From positions 186,001 through 250,000 of the forward strand of contig NZ_LMFO01000001.1 of the NCBI RefSeq assembly GCF_001426865.1: a DNA stretch of 64,000 nt, given 5' to 3'. Under the pieces are notes generated by a model. It was not told where the DNA came from, made no database searches, and saw only the letters and a list, made by a program, of their open reading frames with translations. Numbering within the stretch: position 1 is the stretch's first letter; every line of letters starts with the position of its first letter. Source of the stretch: Paenibacillus sp. Root52 (lineage in GTDB: Bacteria; Bacillota; Bacilli; Paenibacillales; Paenibacillaceae). Below, one piece after another: positions 41,402-49,681 of this stretch. The position numbers and the translations under genes were made by a program.

Positions 41402-42601
41402 ATGACTAGAAATAGAGAAACTTTACTTATATTAACGCTTACGCTAGTGAGCTTCGTATTAGGCACGACCGAATATGTCATCGTAGGTGTATTAAAAGAA
41501 ATAGAGCATGCGATGAAAGTATCGCTGGCTGCCGCTGGTGCGCTCGTGTCTGGATTTGCGATTGCCTACGCTATCGGGACACCGTTTGCGGTCGCATCTT
41601 TGTCCAAACTGTCACGCAGAAGCTCCATTCTGATCGGTTTTGGCATCGTACTCGCGTTGAATCTACTGACGGTGTTCGCCACAACATTCTATTCATTAAT
41701 GGCTATTCGTATTGTATCAGCGGTCGCTTGTGGGCTTACCGTTTCGCTGTCGATCTCCATTGCTAGCGATGCAGTTCAGCAGGAGAGAAGGGGCGAAGCG
41801 ATCGCTTGGATCTTAGGCGGGTTTTCTATCGCTAATGTATTTGGCGTACCACTAGGGACATTCATTGGACAGCATCTGAACTGGTGGATGACCTTTGTAG
41901 TAACTGCAGGGATCGGTGTGATACCGTTCATATTGATGTTCCGTATTCTTCCGCGGCAAACGACGACGATCACCAGTTCATTCAGTGACCAAATGGTTTT
42001 ATTTATGAAACCTCGTATTCTGCTGGCCTGCTTGATTCCAGTGCTCGGTAATAGCTGTATCTTCGTGACATTTACGTACATTACTCCTTTATTGAGCCAG
42101 TCCATGGGGGTGCCTACAAGTTGGATCAGCGGTGTGCTCCTGATCTATGGAGCCTGCAGTATTTTGAGTAACTGGATCGGAGCCAAAATTGCCAAAGGCG
42201 ATTTCCTACCCAAGCTTAACTGGCTTTTTATTATTCAAGCCGTTATCTTCGTAGGGCTGAGTTTAACTGTATCGAATCTGTGGCTTGGGCTAACGTTTCT
42301 ATTCTTGATCGGTTGTCTGTCATCCTCGATGAGTGCCGCATCCCAACTGTATCTGTATGATGTATCTGGCGTAGTCGCGCCAAAATCTCAAGCGTTTGCA
42401 TCCACATTGCTACCCGTATCGGCCAATGTTGGCATTGCGCTTGGTTCTGGAATCGGCGGGCTTGCCGTTAATCTGGGTGGCGTGAATTGGGTACCGCCGG
42501 TTGCCGTTGTGCTGGCTTTGTCAGCTTTTGTTATTACGAAAGTATGCCAGCGCTCGATTCAATTGAAGACAGATGGAGAAATGGCAACGAATGCAGCCTA
42601 A
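41402..42601 (+). CDS. MFS efflux transporter (DHA1, AraJ/PbuE-like)
   Basis: 399 residues, about twelve membrane helices. Seen: first-helix pattern GTTEYVIVGVLKEIEHAM and SGFAIAYAIGTPFAV, the loop LSRRSSILIGFG, and the mid-protein ERRGEAIAWILGGFSIANVFGVPLG, characteristic of the exporter branch that includes purine efflux PbuE and AraJ. No purine riboswitch is present in its leader, unlike B. subtilis pbuE. ATG start with TGAGGG upstream. Divergent from an AraC regulator. Confidence 0.88.
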   Translation: MTRNRETLLILTLTLVSFVLGTTEYVIVGVLKEIEHAMKVSLAAAGALVSGFAIAYAIGTPFAVASLSKLSRRSSILIGFGIVLALNLLTVFATTFYSLMAIRIVSAVACGLTVSLSISIASDAVQQERRGEAIAWILGGFSIANVFGVPLGTFIGQHLNWWMTFVVTAGIGVIPFILMFRILPRQTTTITSSFSDQMVLFMKPRILLACLIPVLGNSCIFVTFTYITPLLSQSMGVPTSWISGVLLIYGACSILSNWIGAKIAKGDFLPKLNWLFIIQAVIFVGLSLTVSNLWLGLTFLFLIGCLSSSMSAASQLYLYDVSGVVAPKSQAFASTLLPVSANVGIALGSGIGGLAVNLGGVNWVPPVAVVLALSAFVITKVCQRSIQLKTDGEMATNAA

Positions 42602-42660
42602 ACTGACAGACCAAGATGAATGAATGTTTTGCTGCAATGAATAATAGAATAAGGTTCGCG

Positions 42661-42706
42661 AGAAACCATACAAATTTGCTGTTAAGCAGAGTTGTATGGT
42701 TTTCTG
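42661..42706 (+). terminator. Weak hairpin after the MFS gene
   Basis: AGAAACCATACAA / TTGTATGGTTTTCT stem; only a short T run follows. Confidence 0.55.
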
Positions 42707-42891
42707 TTGTTCTATATCTTTTTTCTCAATAACATATGCGTCTTGATAGTAACTTTTACATTCCCATTTAGCTGACTTGTAGTAGAAAAATGCAATCTTT
42801 TGGTGAGCTTGTATGGGAGCAGATTTGATAGAATGATAAAAAGCTTTCTTGGTTCCAGCAGTAAGTTCCATGACATGAGGAGGTAAAAAGA

Positions 42892-43641
42892 ATGAAAAAG
42901 CCAATCATCGGTGTTCTGCCATTGTATGATTCTAATAAAAAGAGTTATTGGATGCTCCCGGATTATATGTACGCTATAGAGAGTTCAGGCGGAATTCCAA
43001 TGATGTTACCTCTGACGACTAACCTCGATATTATTGTAAGGCTAGCGCATGAACTTGACGGATTTTTATTCACCGGCGGACATGATCTCAATCCAGAGCT
43101 TTATCATGAAAAGGTGGAGGAGACGTGCGGGGAGCTATGTCATGAACGGGATCGAATGGAGGCACTTCTTTTTCAAAAGGTCGCCCAGCTAGATAAACCA
43201 GCCTTTGGGATTTGCCGTGGACTGCAGCTATTTAATGTAATGTTGGGCGGGTCTTTGATTCAGGATATTCCGACTGGGTTGCAGTTACCGACATCTGTTC
43301 AGCACAAGCAAAGTCCGCCGTACACGAATCTTGTCCATGAGGTACATATTGCTAATCATAATTTACTTCATGATATTCTTCAGACCCATACAATTAAAGT
43401 GAATAGTTATCATCATCAGGGCATCAAAGTTTTAGCTGATCAATTAACGGCTGTAGCCGTCGCCGAGGATGGATTAGTGGAAGCTGTAGTTATGCCTGAG
43501 CGCACATTTGTTATGGCTGTACAGTGGCATCCAGAATATAGTTTCAGTGTAGATGAGTATAGTCAAAAGTTATTCTCAAGCTTTGTGTCCTCTTGCCAGT
43601 CTCTTAGCTATGATCAGAATATCGAAGACATTATTGCCTAG
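42892..43641 (+). CDS. Gamma-glutamyl-gamma-aminobutyrate hydrolase family protein
   Basis: 249-residue class I glutamine amidotransferase-like hydrolase (PuuD type). Seen: FTGGHDLNPELYHE, nucleophile Cys in FGICRGLQLFNVMLGG, and the His-x-Glu pair in AVQWHPEYS. Such enzymes release GABA from gamma-glutamyl-GABA in putrescine breakdown or hydrolyse related gamma-glutamyl amides. No other puu gene is adjacent, though a polyamine synthesis pair lies 5 kb downstream. ATG with GAGGAGGTAAAA upstream. Confidence 0.9.
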   Translation: MKKPIIGVLPLYDSNKKSYWMLPDYMYAIESSGGIPMMLPLTTNLDIIVRLAHELDGFLFTGGHDLNPELYHEKVEETCGELCHERDRMEALLFQKVAQLDKPAFGICRGLQLFNVMLGGSLIQDIPTGLQLPTSVQHKQSPPYTNLVHEVHIANHNLLHDILQTHTIKVNSYHHQGIKVLADQLTAVAVAEDGLVEAVVMPERTFVMAVQWHPEYSFSVDEYSQKLFSSFVSSCQSLSYDQNIEDIIA

Positions 43642-43671
43642 ATCAGTTGATTGGCGAGTATGTAAAATAAA

Positions 43672-43710
43672 AAAAGACCTCCAATGATTCTATCAGAGGA
43701 GGTCTTCGTA
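43672..43710 (-). terminator. Terminator of the TetR-MMPL operon
   Basis: AAGACCTCC / GGAGGTCTT stem; read on the minus strand it is followed by T7. It also faces the end of the hydrolase gene. Confidence 0.85.
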
Positions 43711-43754
43711 TTAGGCAAGTGATGATTGATTCAGCCCATTAATCATTCATTCAT

Positions 43755-46085
43755 TTATTTTTTTGATCCAGAATGAGAAGGTGTTTGATCACTCGCATTC
43801 AGTGTTGCAATCAGCTTCTCACCCTCCACATCCAGATTCGGCAGGATACGATCCAACCACTTAGGAAGCGTCCAGGCTTTGTCACCGAAGATCGCCATAG
43901 TGGCAGGAACAAGTCCCATACGAATGATGAAGGCATCAATCAGGATACCTACGGCCAACGTAAAACCGATCTGTTTGATCATGACATCATCTGTGAAGAT
44001 GAATCCTGCGAATACAGAAACCATGATCACCGCTGCCGCTACAACAACGCGACTGACCTGATTGTATCCATGAACAACCGATTCGCGTCCTCTGTGACCA
44101 TGTACATACGATTCGCGCATCGAGCTGACGAGAAACACCTGATAGTCCATGGCTAGACCATACAAAATACCTGTTACGATAATCGGCATGAAGCTCAGCA
44201 GCGGACCACCCGTATCGAAGCCAAAGAGCGAATGCAGCCAGCCCCATTGAAACACCGCGGTTGTAATACCGAATGTAGCCAGAATACTAAGCAGGAAGCC
44301 AATCGTTGCTTTGATCGGAACGATAATTGAACGGAATACAAGTAATAGAATAATGAGTGAGAGTAGAATAATAATACCTACATAAATAGGGAATACCTGT
44401 GCCAGTTTGGCCGACATATCAATGTTGACCGCTGTCAGACCTGTAACTCCAATTTTTACGTCATTCTGCTGTGCGAAACTGGCATCGGCAGAACGTAGAT
44501 CATTGACTAGGTCTTTGGTGGTCACATCATTAGGGCCTGTCTTCGGAATGAGACTAAATATCGCCAGATCTTCTGTCATGCCAAGTGGCGTGACTTGAGC
44601 AACATTGTCCTGACCTTGCAGACCCATCATCAGGCTGCCAACTAGTTCAGGGGTGACCTGAGCTGAAGAGTTGTTAGGTTCTGCAACCAAAATAAGCGGA
44701 CCGTTGAATCCTTCTCCGAATCCTTCGGAGATCGCATCATAACTTTGTCTTGCTGTTGTGTCCAGGTTCGCCGAGGATGCCCCAGGGATGCCCATTTCCA
44801 TTTTGGTGATTGGTGTAGCAGCAAAGCCAAGGATAACGACGATGGCAATAATAGTAGCCCAACGATTTTTGATAACGAATTTAACCCATCTGTCAGCAAT
44901 TCCATGATTAGCCGCTTTTGATGGCTGCGCACCTTTCTCGCGAGCTTTAGTCGAACAGATGCGTTCCCCGACAAGCCCCAGCAGAGCCGGCAACAAGGTC
45001 AACGCAACAAATACGTTAATTAGCACAGTCGCAGCCGCAACAAGAGCCATTGTAGATAAGAAGGCAAGTCCGATCACGAGCATACCGCATAGTGCAATGA
45101 TAACCGTTAAACCAGCAAAGAATACGGCGCTGCCTGATGTACCGATTGCTCTTGCCGTCGCTTCTTGTGCACTCAAACGCTGATCGATAATCATTCGCCG
45201 CTGGCGATTGACGATGAATAGAGCATAATCGATGCCGACTGCCAGACCTACCATAAGAGCTAGAACGGAAGTGACACTAGGCATTTCAATGAATTTGGAG
45301 ATTGAGAACGCTCCGCCTACTCCGATCGCTACCCCAAGAAGAGCTGTAATCAGAGGCAACCCTGCTGCAACAACGGAACCCAGCGTGATTAATAGAACAA
45401 TAATAGCGATAACCAATCCAACGATCTCAGCCGAACCGACACCAATGGATACGGCTTTAAGCGTTTCACCCGGGAGTACGGTGATATTGGTTCCTTGCTC
45501 TACCGTCATAACGGATTGAATAACGGCATCGAATATATCCTGTGTAATGGCAGATTGTTCAATTGTGAATTGGAACTGGAATAGAGCGGTGCTGCCGTCC
45601 GAAGAGATTAATACACCAGGAACGGGAACACCTTCTACCATTAATGGTCCGTACGGAGGTGGTGTTGTGTTCCCGGATTGTGCTGCTGCACCAGCAGCTT
45701 GAGACATTTGAGACATATCTGCAGATGCACCGGCACTGCTAGCTTCTGCTGCATAATCCGCAGGATTAATGACCTGCTCTAACCCGTACACTTCACTGAC
45801 ACCCTTCATAATCGCACTAAGGCGTTCAGGAGTATCCAAACGTTCGTTATCGGGTGCTTTGAAAACGACACTTCCTTGGCCGCCTGAAGCGGCTGGCAGT
45901 TCTTTTGCTAACTGATCCAACACTTTCTGTGACTCTGTACCTTCAATCTTCATCTCAGAGCTGATATGTACACCATTGATGCTGATCATCGAAATGACAA
46001 TGCCCAGAATCAGTACCCAGCCAATAATGAAGTATAACGGTTTGCGAAAAGCGGTTTTTCCCAATTTGTATAATAACGTAGACAT
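43755..46085 (-). CDS. MMPL-family (RND) membrane transporter
   Basis: 776 residues, twelve helices in two RND-like halves (YdfJ type). Seen: first helix IIGWVLILGIVISMISI, a large outer domain with a low-complexity Ala/Ser/Gln stretch (about 115-140), the sensor-like ALMVGLAVGIDYALFIVNRQRR after helix 4, and the repeat GILYGLAMDYQVFLVSSMRESY in the second half, both with the Asp-Tyr pair of proton-driven MMPL transporters. Likely exports lipids, peptides or drugs. ATG with AAGGAGTG. Preceded by a TetR gene in the same operon (48-base gap). Confidence 0.92.
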   Translation of the reverse strand: MSTLLYKLGKTAFRKPLYFIIGWVLILGIVISMISINGVHISSEMKIEGTESQKVLDQLAKELPAASGGQGSVVFKAPDNERLDTPERLSAIMKGVSEVYGLEQVINPADYAAEASSAGASADMSQMSQAAGAAAQSGNTTPPPYGPLMVEGVPVPGVLISSDGSTALFQFQFTIEQSAITQDIFDAVIQSVMTVEQGTNITVLPGETLKAVSIGVGSAEIVGLVIAIIVLLITLGSVVAAGLPLITALLGVAIGVGGAFSISKFIEMPSVTSVLALMVGLAVGIDYALFIVNRQRRMIIDQRLSAQEATARAIGTSGSAVFFAGLTVIIALCGMLVIGLAFLSTMALVAAATVLINVFVALTLLPALLGLVGERICSTKAREKGAQPSKAANHGIADRWVKFVIKNRWATIIAIVVILGFAATPITKMEMGIPGASSANLDTTARQSYDAISEGFGEGFNGPLILVAEPNNSSAQVTPELVGSLMMGLQGQDNVAQVTPLGMTEDLAIFSLIPKTGPNDVTTKDLVNDLRSADASFAQQNDVKIGVTGLTAVNIDMSAKLAQVFPIYVGIIILLSLIILLLVFRSIIVPIKATIGFLLSILATFGITTAVFQWGWLHSLFGFDTGGPLLSFMPIIVTGILYGLAMDYQVFLVSSMRESYVHGHRGRESVVHGYNQVSRVVVAAAVIMVSVFAGFIFTDDVMIKQIGFTLAVGILIDAFIIRMGLVPATMAIFGDKAWTLPKWLDRILPNLDVEGEKLIATLNASDQTPSHSGSKK

Positions 46086-46133
46086 TTCTCTCTTTTACAC
46101 TCCTTTGAATAGATGCATATGAATGATGGGAGG

Positions 46134-46754
46134 CTAGAAGCCTTTTCGCAAATGATCAAAAACGGTTTCTAAAAACTGGTCAAATGTGACTGCACCTTCT
46201 TTGGTATCATCCGTCACAGCCTGACCTGGCAATAACACATTGAGTCTTCCATCAATTAATGGAAGAATTGTCCCATAGATCGAGTTGAGTAGAAGATAAG
46301 TGTAAATTTCATCGTACTTTCCATCAGACAGATCCAGCAGCGTTTCTTGCGCTTGCGTCTGCATCTGGTGCATTGCCCCGAGGTAATGTGGCTCCAGCAC
46401 GGGATACGTCTTAGATAACAATAAGAGCTGATGCAATCTTCCGATTAGTTCTGTAGTAAGCTGCATTTTAATTAATTGGTAGAGGAGATCGAGTAGAGAC
46501 GCGTGCTCGGGCAGCTCGGTGAGCAAATGCTCTAGTTCAGCCGTATTCTGAACCGATGTAGCTCCTCTGGCAACAGCTTCTTCCTTACAAGTGAAGTAAT
46601 TGGCAAACGTTCGGCGAGAATAACCTGCTTTTTGCACAATATCTTCGACCGTAAAACCGTCGAGCCCATGTTCCAGGGTGAGTTCGAACGCAATGCTGGC
46701 AAGCGACTTTTCGGTCGCTTCTTTTTTTAGATGTCTTAAAGTTCGTTTAATCAT
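46134..46754 (-). CDS. TetR-family repressor of the MMPL operon
   Basis: 206 residues. Seen: N-terminal helix-turn-helix ELTLEHGLDGFTVEDIVQKAGYSRRTFANYFTCKEE (split here over the three DNA-binding helices), then an all-helical ligand domain. ATG 46754 is the only in-frame start before an upstream stop, but its ribosome site is poor and the leader is about 140 bases. The promoter upstream carries two palindromes that cover its -35 and spacer, which predicts self-repression of tetR-MMPL. Confidence 0.88.
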   Translation of the reverse strand: MIKRTLRHLKKEATEKSLASIAFELTLEHGLDGFTVEDIVQKAGYSRRTFANYFTCKEEAVARGATSVQNTAELEHLLTELPEHASLLDLLYQLIKMQLTTELIGRLHQLLLLSKTYPVLEPHYLGAMHQMQTQAQETLLDLSDGKYDEIYTYLLLNSIYGTILPLIDGRLNVLLPGQAVTDDTKEGAVTFDQFLETVFDHLRKGF

Positions 46755-46902
46755 AATCGGTCGCTTATGCGTTCATCTCCATCTCCAGCGAAGCTGGCGG
46801 AATTAGCTTATTTATCTTTTAACGTGTAAATAGAATTCCCCCTTATGTCTAATAAAATTTAGAATCGTGAGAATATAGGTGAGCAAATAATGCTGTGAAA
46901 TT

Positions 46903-46948
46903 ATCATAACAACAACTTGCACAATGTGCAAATTTACTCAATGAGCAA
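46903..46948 (-). promoter_or_regulatory. TetR operon promoter with two operators
   Basis: Minus-strand promoter TTGCAC (46926-46931) - 17 bases - TATGAT (46903-46908). Operator 1, TTGCACAATGTGCAA (46917-46931), is a perfect 7-1-7 palindrome over the -35 and spacer. Operator 2, TTACTCAATGAGCAA (46934-46948), has the same layout with one mismatch; the centres are 17 bp apart. Confidence 0.75.
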
Positions 46949-47397
46949 GTTTGTATGGTGTGAGAGATGATATGAATATCCACTTTCTGTGATGTTTTCG
47001 TAATTTATATATGCATTTCATTATGTCAGAGCAAAATTGAAGTAACGAGGATCACTCGACAGAGATGAATGAATATCCATTATTACCTCATTAATATTCG
47101 CTTCATTTAATTACAGTTTGAATTTCAGTTGCTGTGCAATTGGAAGATAGGGCTGGCTAATATGAGAGAGAGCAGAGCGAACAATATGTTGATATTGGCA
47201 TTAAGTCAATGAATCGAAATAGGGGGAGTTTCAATTTAACCCTTCGGACGCAGCAGTCTCAATTGCATTTGCAGGGGTTTATCAAACTTATATTAGTAAT
47301 CATGCTAGAATAGAGGTATTCGGTAGATGTTATCGAATTAGATGCTACATAAGCTTAGTTGTTGTGGGATTATTAATGTTCATGGAGGGTTAGACAG
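46949..47397. other. Gap between the tetR promoter and the deaminase gene
   Basis: About 450 bases with no gene I can support. An extended -10-like TGCTAGAAT (47303-47311) is a candidate promoter for the deaminase. ATGAATATCCA occurs twice (near 46972 and 47067), without visible meaning. Confidence 0.45.
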
Positions 47398-47856
47398 ATG
47401 AGAACAGATGAATATTTTATGCATAAAGCTATTGAAATTGCACAACAAGCGCGCCAAGAAGGAAACGAACCTTTTGGTGCAATTCTGGTTAAGAATGAAG
47501 AGGTCGTGATGATTGGTGAAAATAAAATTAATACGTTGTGTGATCCGACTCATCACGCCGAAATTGGACTTATAAGAAAATTTTGTTCAGAGCATCACGT
47601 ATTTGACTTAAGCGAATACACTTTGTATACGAGTTGTGAGCCATGCGTAATGTGCTCCGGAGCGATGGTGTGGTCTAATCTCGGCAAACTTGTATATAGT
47701 GTATCCCATGATCAATTGGCTGAAATTGCTGGAAGTAATATTATGATCTCATGTGAAGAAGTGTTTGCGAAAAGTCCGCAACACCCTGAGGTTGTAAAGG
47801 AATTACTCAATCGAGAAGGGCTGAAAGTATTCGAGGGTTATCAATTCGACGTATAG
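47398..47856 (+). CDS. Nucleoside/guanine deaminase-like cytidine-deaminase-fold protein
   Basis: 152 residues, zinc-dependent CDA-fold hydrolase. Seen: catalytic HAE in PTHHAEIGLIRK (zinc His and proton-shuttle Glu) and YTSCEPCVMCSGAMVW with the two zinc Cys. The size and EPFGAILVKNEE start fit the guanine deaminase/nucleoside deaminase branch more than TadA, but substrate is not certain. ATG with GGAGGG upstream. It stands alone. Confidence 0.87.
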   Translation: MRTDEYFMHKAIEIAQQARQEGNEPFGAILVKNEEVVMIGENKINTLCDPTHHAEIGLIRKFCSEHHVFDLSEYTLYTSCEPCVMCSGAMVWSNLGKLVYSVSHDQLAEIAGSNIMISCEEVFAKSPQHPEVVKELLNREGLKVFEGYQFDV

Positions 47857-48228
47857 TTTAATAGACTCTCATAATTTATTTTTAAATATGCCTTGATTTT
47901 TTCGGAAACGTCTGATAGTGTAATACCTGTGATTTTGGAAAGTTGATTTATCAATATGAATTAGAGCTTTCCAGCAGATAAATTTGACCACTTCCACCAG
48001 GAAGTTAAGGCCATACGGACAGCCGGGTCAAACGCCGATTGGCAACTTATGTTGCCTTATTGATTGAGTTCAAAACTCAAATTTTATAAGTTGGTTACTT
48101 TACAACCAGTGCAATTGCACATCAACTTGTGAAACGGTCAATAAGAGTGGTAAAGGCGAATTATTTGCTATATAGACTCTGATCCAATATTGATATACAT
48201 GAAGGAGCTTTCCGCCAAAGGAGTTCTT

Positions 48229-48270
48229 GTGAATTTTTTTGGTCAAGGAGTCTTCACGTCTTATTTATGA
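48229..48270 (+). CDS. 13-codon mini-ORF inside an inverted repeat
   Basis: GTG start five bases after AAAGGAG (48217-48223); predicted peptide MNFFGQGVFTSYL, hydrophobic and aromatic. The ORF, its ribosome site and its stop lie exactly inside the loop of a perfect 11-bp inverted repeat, the stop's last base being the first base of the right arm, and a terminator follows at once. Possibilities: a leader peptide controlling the downstream polyamine genes, or a tiny stand-alone peptide gene. No homologue is known to me; translation is unproven. Confidence 0.35.
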   Translation: MNFFGQGVFTSYL

Positions 48271-48281
48271 TGTATATCAAC

Positions 48282-48333
48282 AAGCAAGTGTGATGATGCG
48301 CAAATATGCGGCATTTTTCACCTTGCTTTTTTT
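48282..48333 (+). terminator. Terminator closing the structured region
   Basis: AAGCAAG / CTTGCTT outer stem with further inner pairing (GATGC / GCGGCAT region) and a T7 run. It lies about 110 bases before the carboxynorspermidine dehydrogenase start, so it either ends a separate small transcript or attenuates the operon. Confidence 0.85.
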
Positions 48334-48441
48334 ATTGTATCAGTAGCGGGTGAACGTTGCATAATGAAACAATACAATCTGTGATGGCATGGAATCGTAC
48401 AAAAAAAAACGAACCTACATATGGGGATAGGAGAATGAAAA

Positions 48442-49680
48442 ATGGGAAAAGCACTAATCATCGGCGCCGGCGGCGTTGCTTCTGTGGCAGTACACAAATG
48501 CGTTCAAAATAGCGAAGTTTTTGAGGAGATCTGCATCGCGAGTCGTACAAAATCAAAATGTGACGAACTTAAAGCGAAGCTGGACGGCGGCAAAACAAAA
48601 ATTACGACAGCACAAGTGGATGCTGACAATGTTGACGAGTTGATCGCGCTGATCAACGAAGTCAAACCGGATATCGTGATGAATCTGGCTTTGCCATATC
48701 AGGATCTGACGATCATGGATGCTTGTCTTGCAACGAAAACAAACTACATGGATACAGCGAACTATGAGCCAGAAGATACAGCGAAATTCGAATACAGCTG
48801 GCAATGGGATTACAAAGAGCGCTTTGAAAAAGCAGGCATCACTGCATTGCTCGGAAGCGGATTTGACCCTGGCGTAACTGGCGTATTCTCAGCATATGCC
48901 CTGAAACACTATTTCGATGAAATCGAATATATCGACATCCTTGACTGCAATGGCGGTGACCACGGTTACCCGTTCGCAACAAACTTTAACCCTGAGATCA
49001 ACATCCGTGAAGTTTCAGCTAACGGAAGATACTGGGAAAATGGTGAATGGATCGAAACGAAGCCAATGGAAATCAAACGTGTCTACGACTTCAAAGAAGT
49101 TGGCGAAAAAGATATGTACCTGTTGTACCATGAAGAATTGGAGTCCTTGGCGAAAAACATGCCTGGTCTGAAACGTATCCGTTTCTTCATGACATTTGGT
49201 CAAAGTTATCTGACTCACTTGAAAGCATTGGAAAACGTAGGTATGACTTCCATCGAACCGATTGAATATGAAGGCAAACAAATCATTCCATTGCAATTCT
49301 TGAAAGCAGTATTGCCTGATCCAGCATCCCTTGGACCACGTACAGTGGGTAAAACGAACATCGGTTGCATTTTCAAAGGTAAAAAAGATGGTCAAGATAA
49401 AACGTACTATGTATACAACATCTGTGATCACCAAGAGTGCTTCAAAGAAGTTGGTTCCCAAGCGATCTCTTACACAACAGGCGTTCCAGCAATGATCGGT
49501 GCGGCAATGGTTATGACAGGTAAATGGAATAAACCAGGCGTATACAACGTCGAAGAGTTCAACCCAGATCCGTTCATGGAAGAACTGAACAAATGGGGTC
49601 TCCCATGGGTAGAAGACTTCAACCCGGTATTGGTTGATGAACTGCCAGAAGAAGCAAAAGAATCGGAGCTTGTTCGTTAA
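48442..49680 (+). CDS. Carboxynorspermidine/carboxyspermidine dehydrogenase
   Basis: Saccharopine-dehydrogenase-like enzyme that condenses aspartate semialdehyde with a diamine (putrescine or diaminopropane) and reduces the imine with NADPH. 412 residues. Seen: N-terminal Rossmann ALIIGAGGVASVAVHKC, NLALPYQDLTIMDAC, then LLGSGFDPGVTGVFSAY (family motif), and GDHGYPFATNFNPEINIREVS. ATG with TAGGAGA seven bases upstream. Followed immediately by the decarboxylase gene, the established pairing of the alternative spermidine/norspermidine route. The upstream structured region and terminator suggest control at the leader. Confidence 0.92.
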   Translation: MGKALIIGAGGVASVAVHKCVQNSEVFEEICIASRTKSKCDELKAKLDGGKTKITTAQVDADNVDELIALINEVKPDIVMNLALPYQDLTIMDACLATKTNYMDTANYEPEDTAKFEYSWQWDYKERFEKAGITALLGSGFDPGVTGVFSAYALKHYFDEIEYIDILDCNGGDHGYPFATNFNPEINIREVSANGRYWENGEWIETKPMEIKRVYDFKEVGEKDMYLLYHEELESLAKNMPGLKRIRFFMTFGQSYLTHLKALENVGMTSIEPIEYEGKQIIPLQFLKAVLPDPASLGPRTVGKTNIGCIFKGKKDGQDKTYYVYNICDHQECFKEVGSQAISYTTGVPAMIGAAMVMTGKWNKPGVYNVEEFNPDPFMEELNKWGLPWVEDFNPVLVDELPEEAKESELVR

Positions 49681-49681
49681 A

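Larger units (their letters stand above)
47930..48333 (+). ncRNA. Candidate structured RNA / leader upstream of polyamine genes
   Basis: A 400-base stretch dense in local inverted repeats and ended by a strong terminator, with no long ORF. From 5': GGAAAG / CTTTCC (47937-47942, 47967-47972) enclosing TTGAT / ATCAA; a three-way junction closed by TTTGACC / GGTCAAA (47983-47989, 48026-48032) holding ACTTCC-ACCA-GGAAGT and GGC / GCC; GCC-GATT-GGC and GGCAAC-TTAT-GTTGCC; TTGAGT / ACTCAA; a second junction AAGTTG / CAACTT holding GGTT / AACC and GTGC-AATT-GCAC; then an 11-bp repeat TTGATATACAT / ATGTATATCAA (48190-48200, 48270-48280) around a mini-ORF. I do not recognise a known RNA class. A possible promoter is TTGATT - 17 - TAGTGT with an extended TG (47892-47920). 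Confidence 0.45.

Noticed and set aside
48267..48293. Second mini-ORF ATGATG... (MMYINKQV) after the 13-codon ORF
   Set aside because: The nearest GGAG is 16 bases away and the frame overlaps the inverted-repeat arm; too weak to call.
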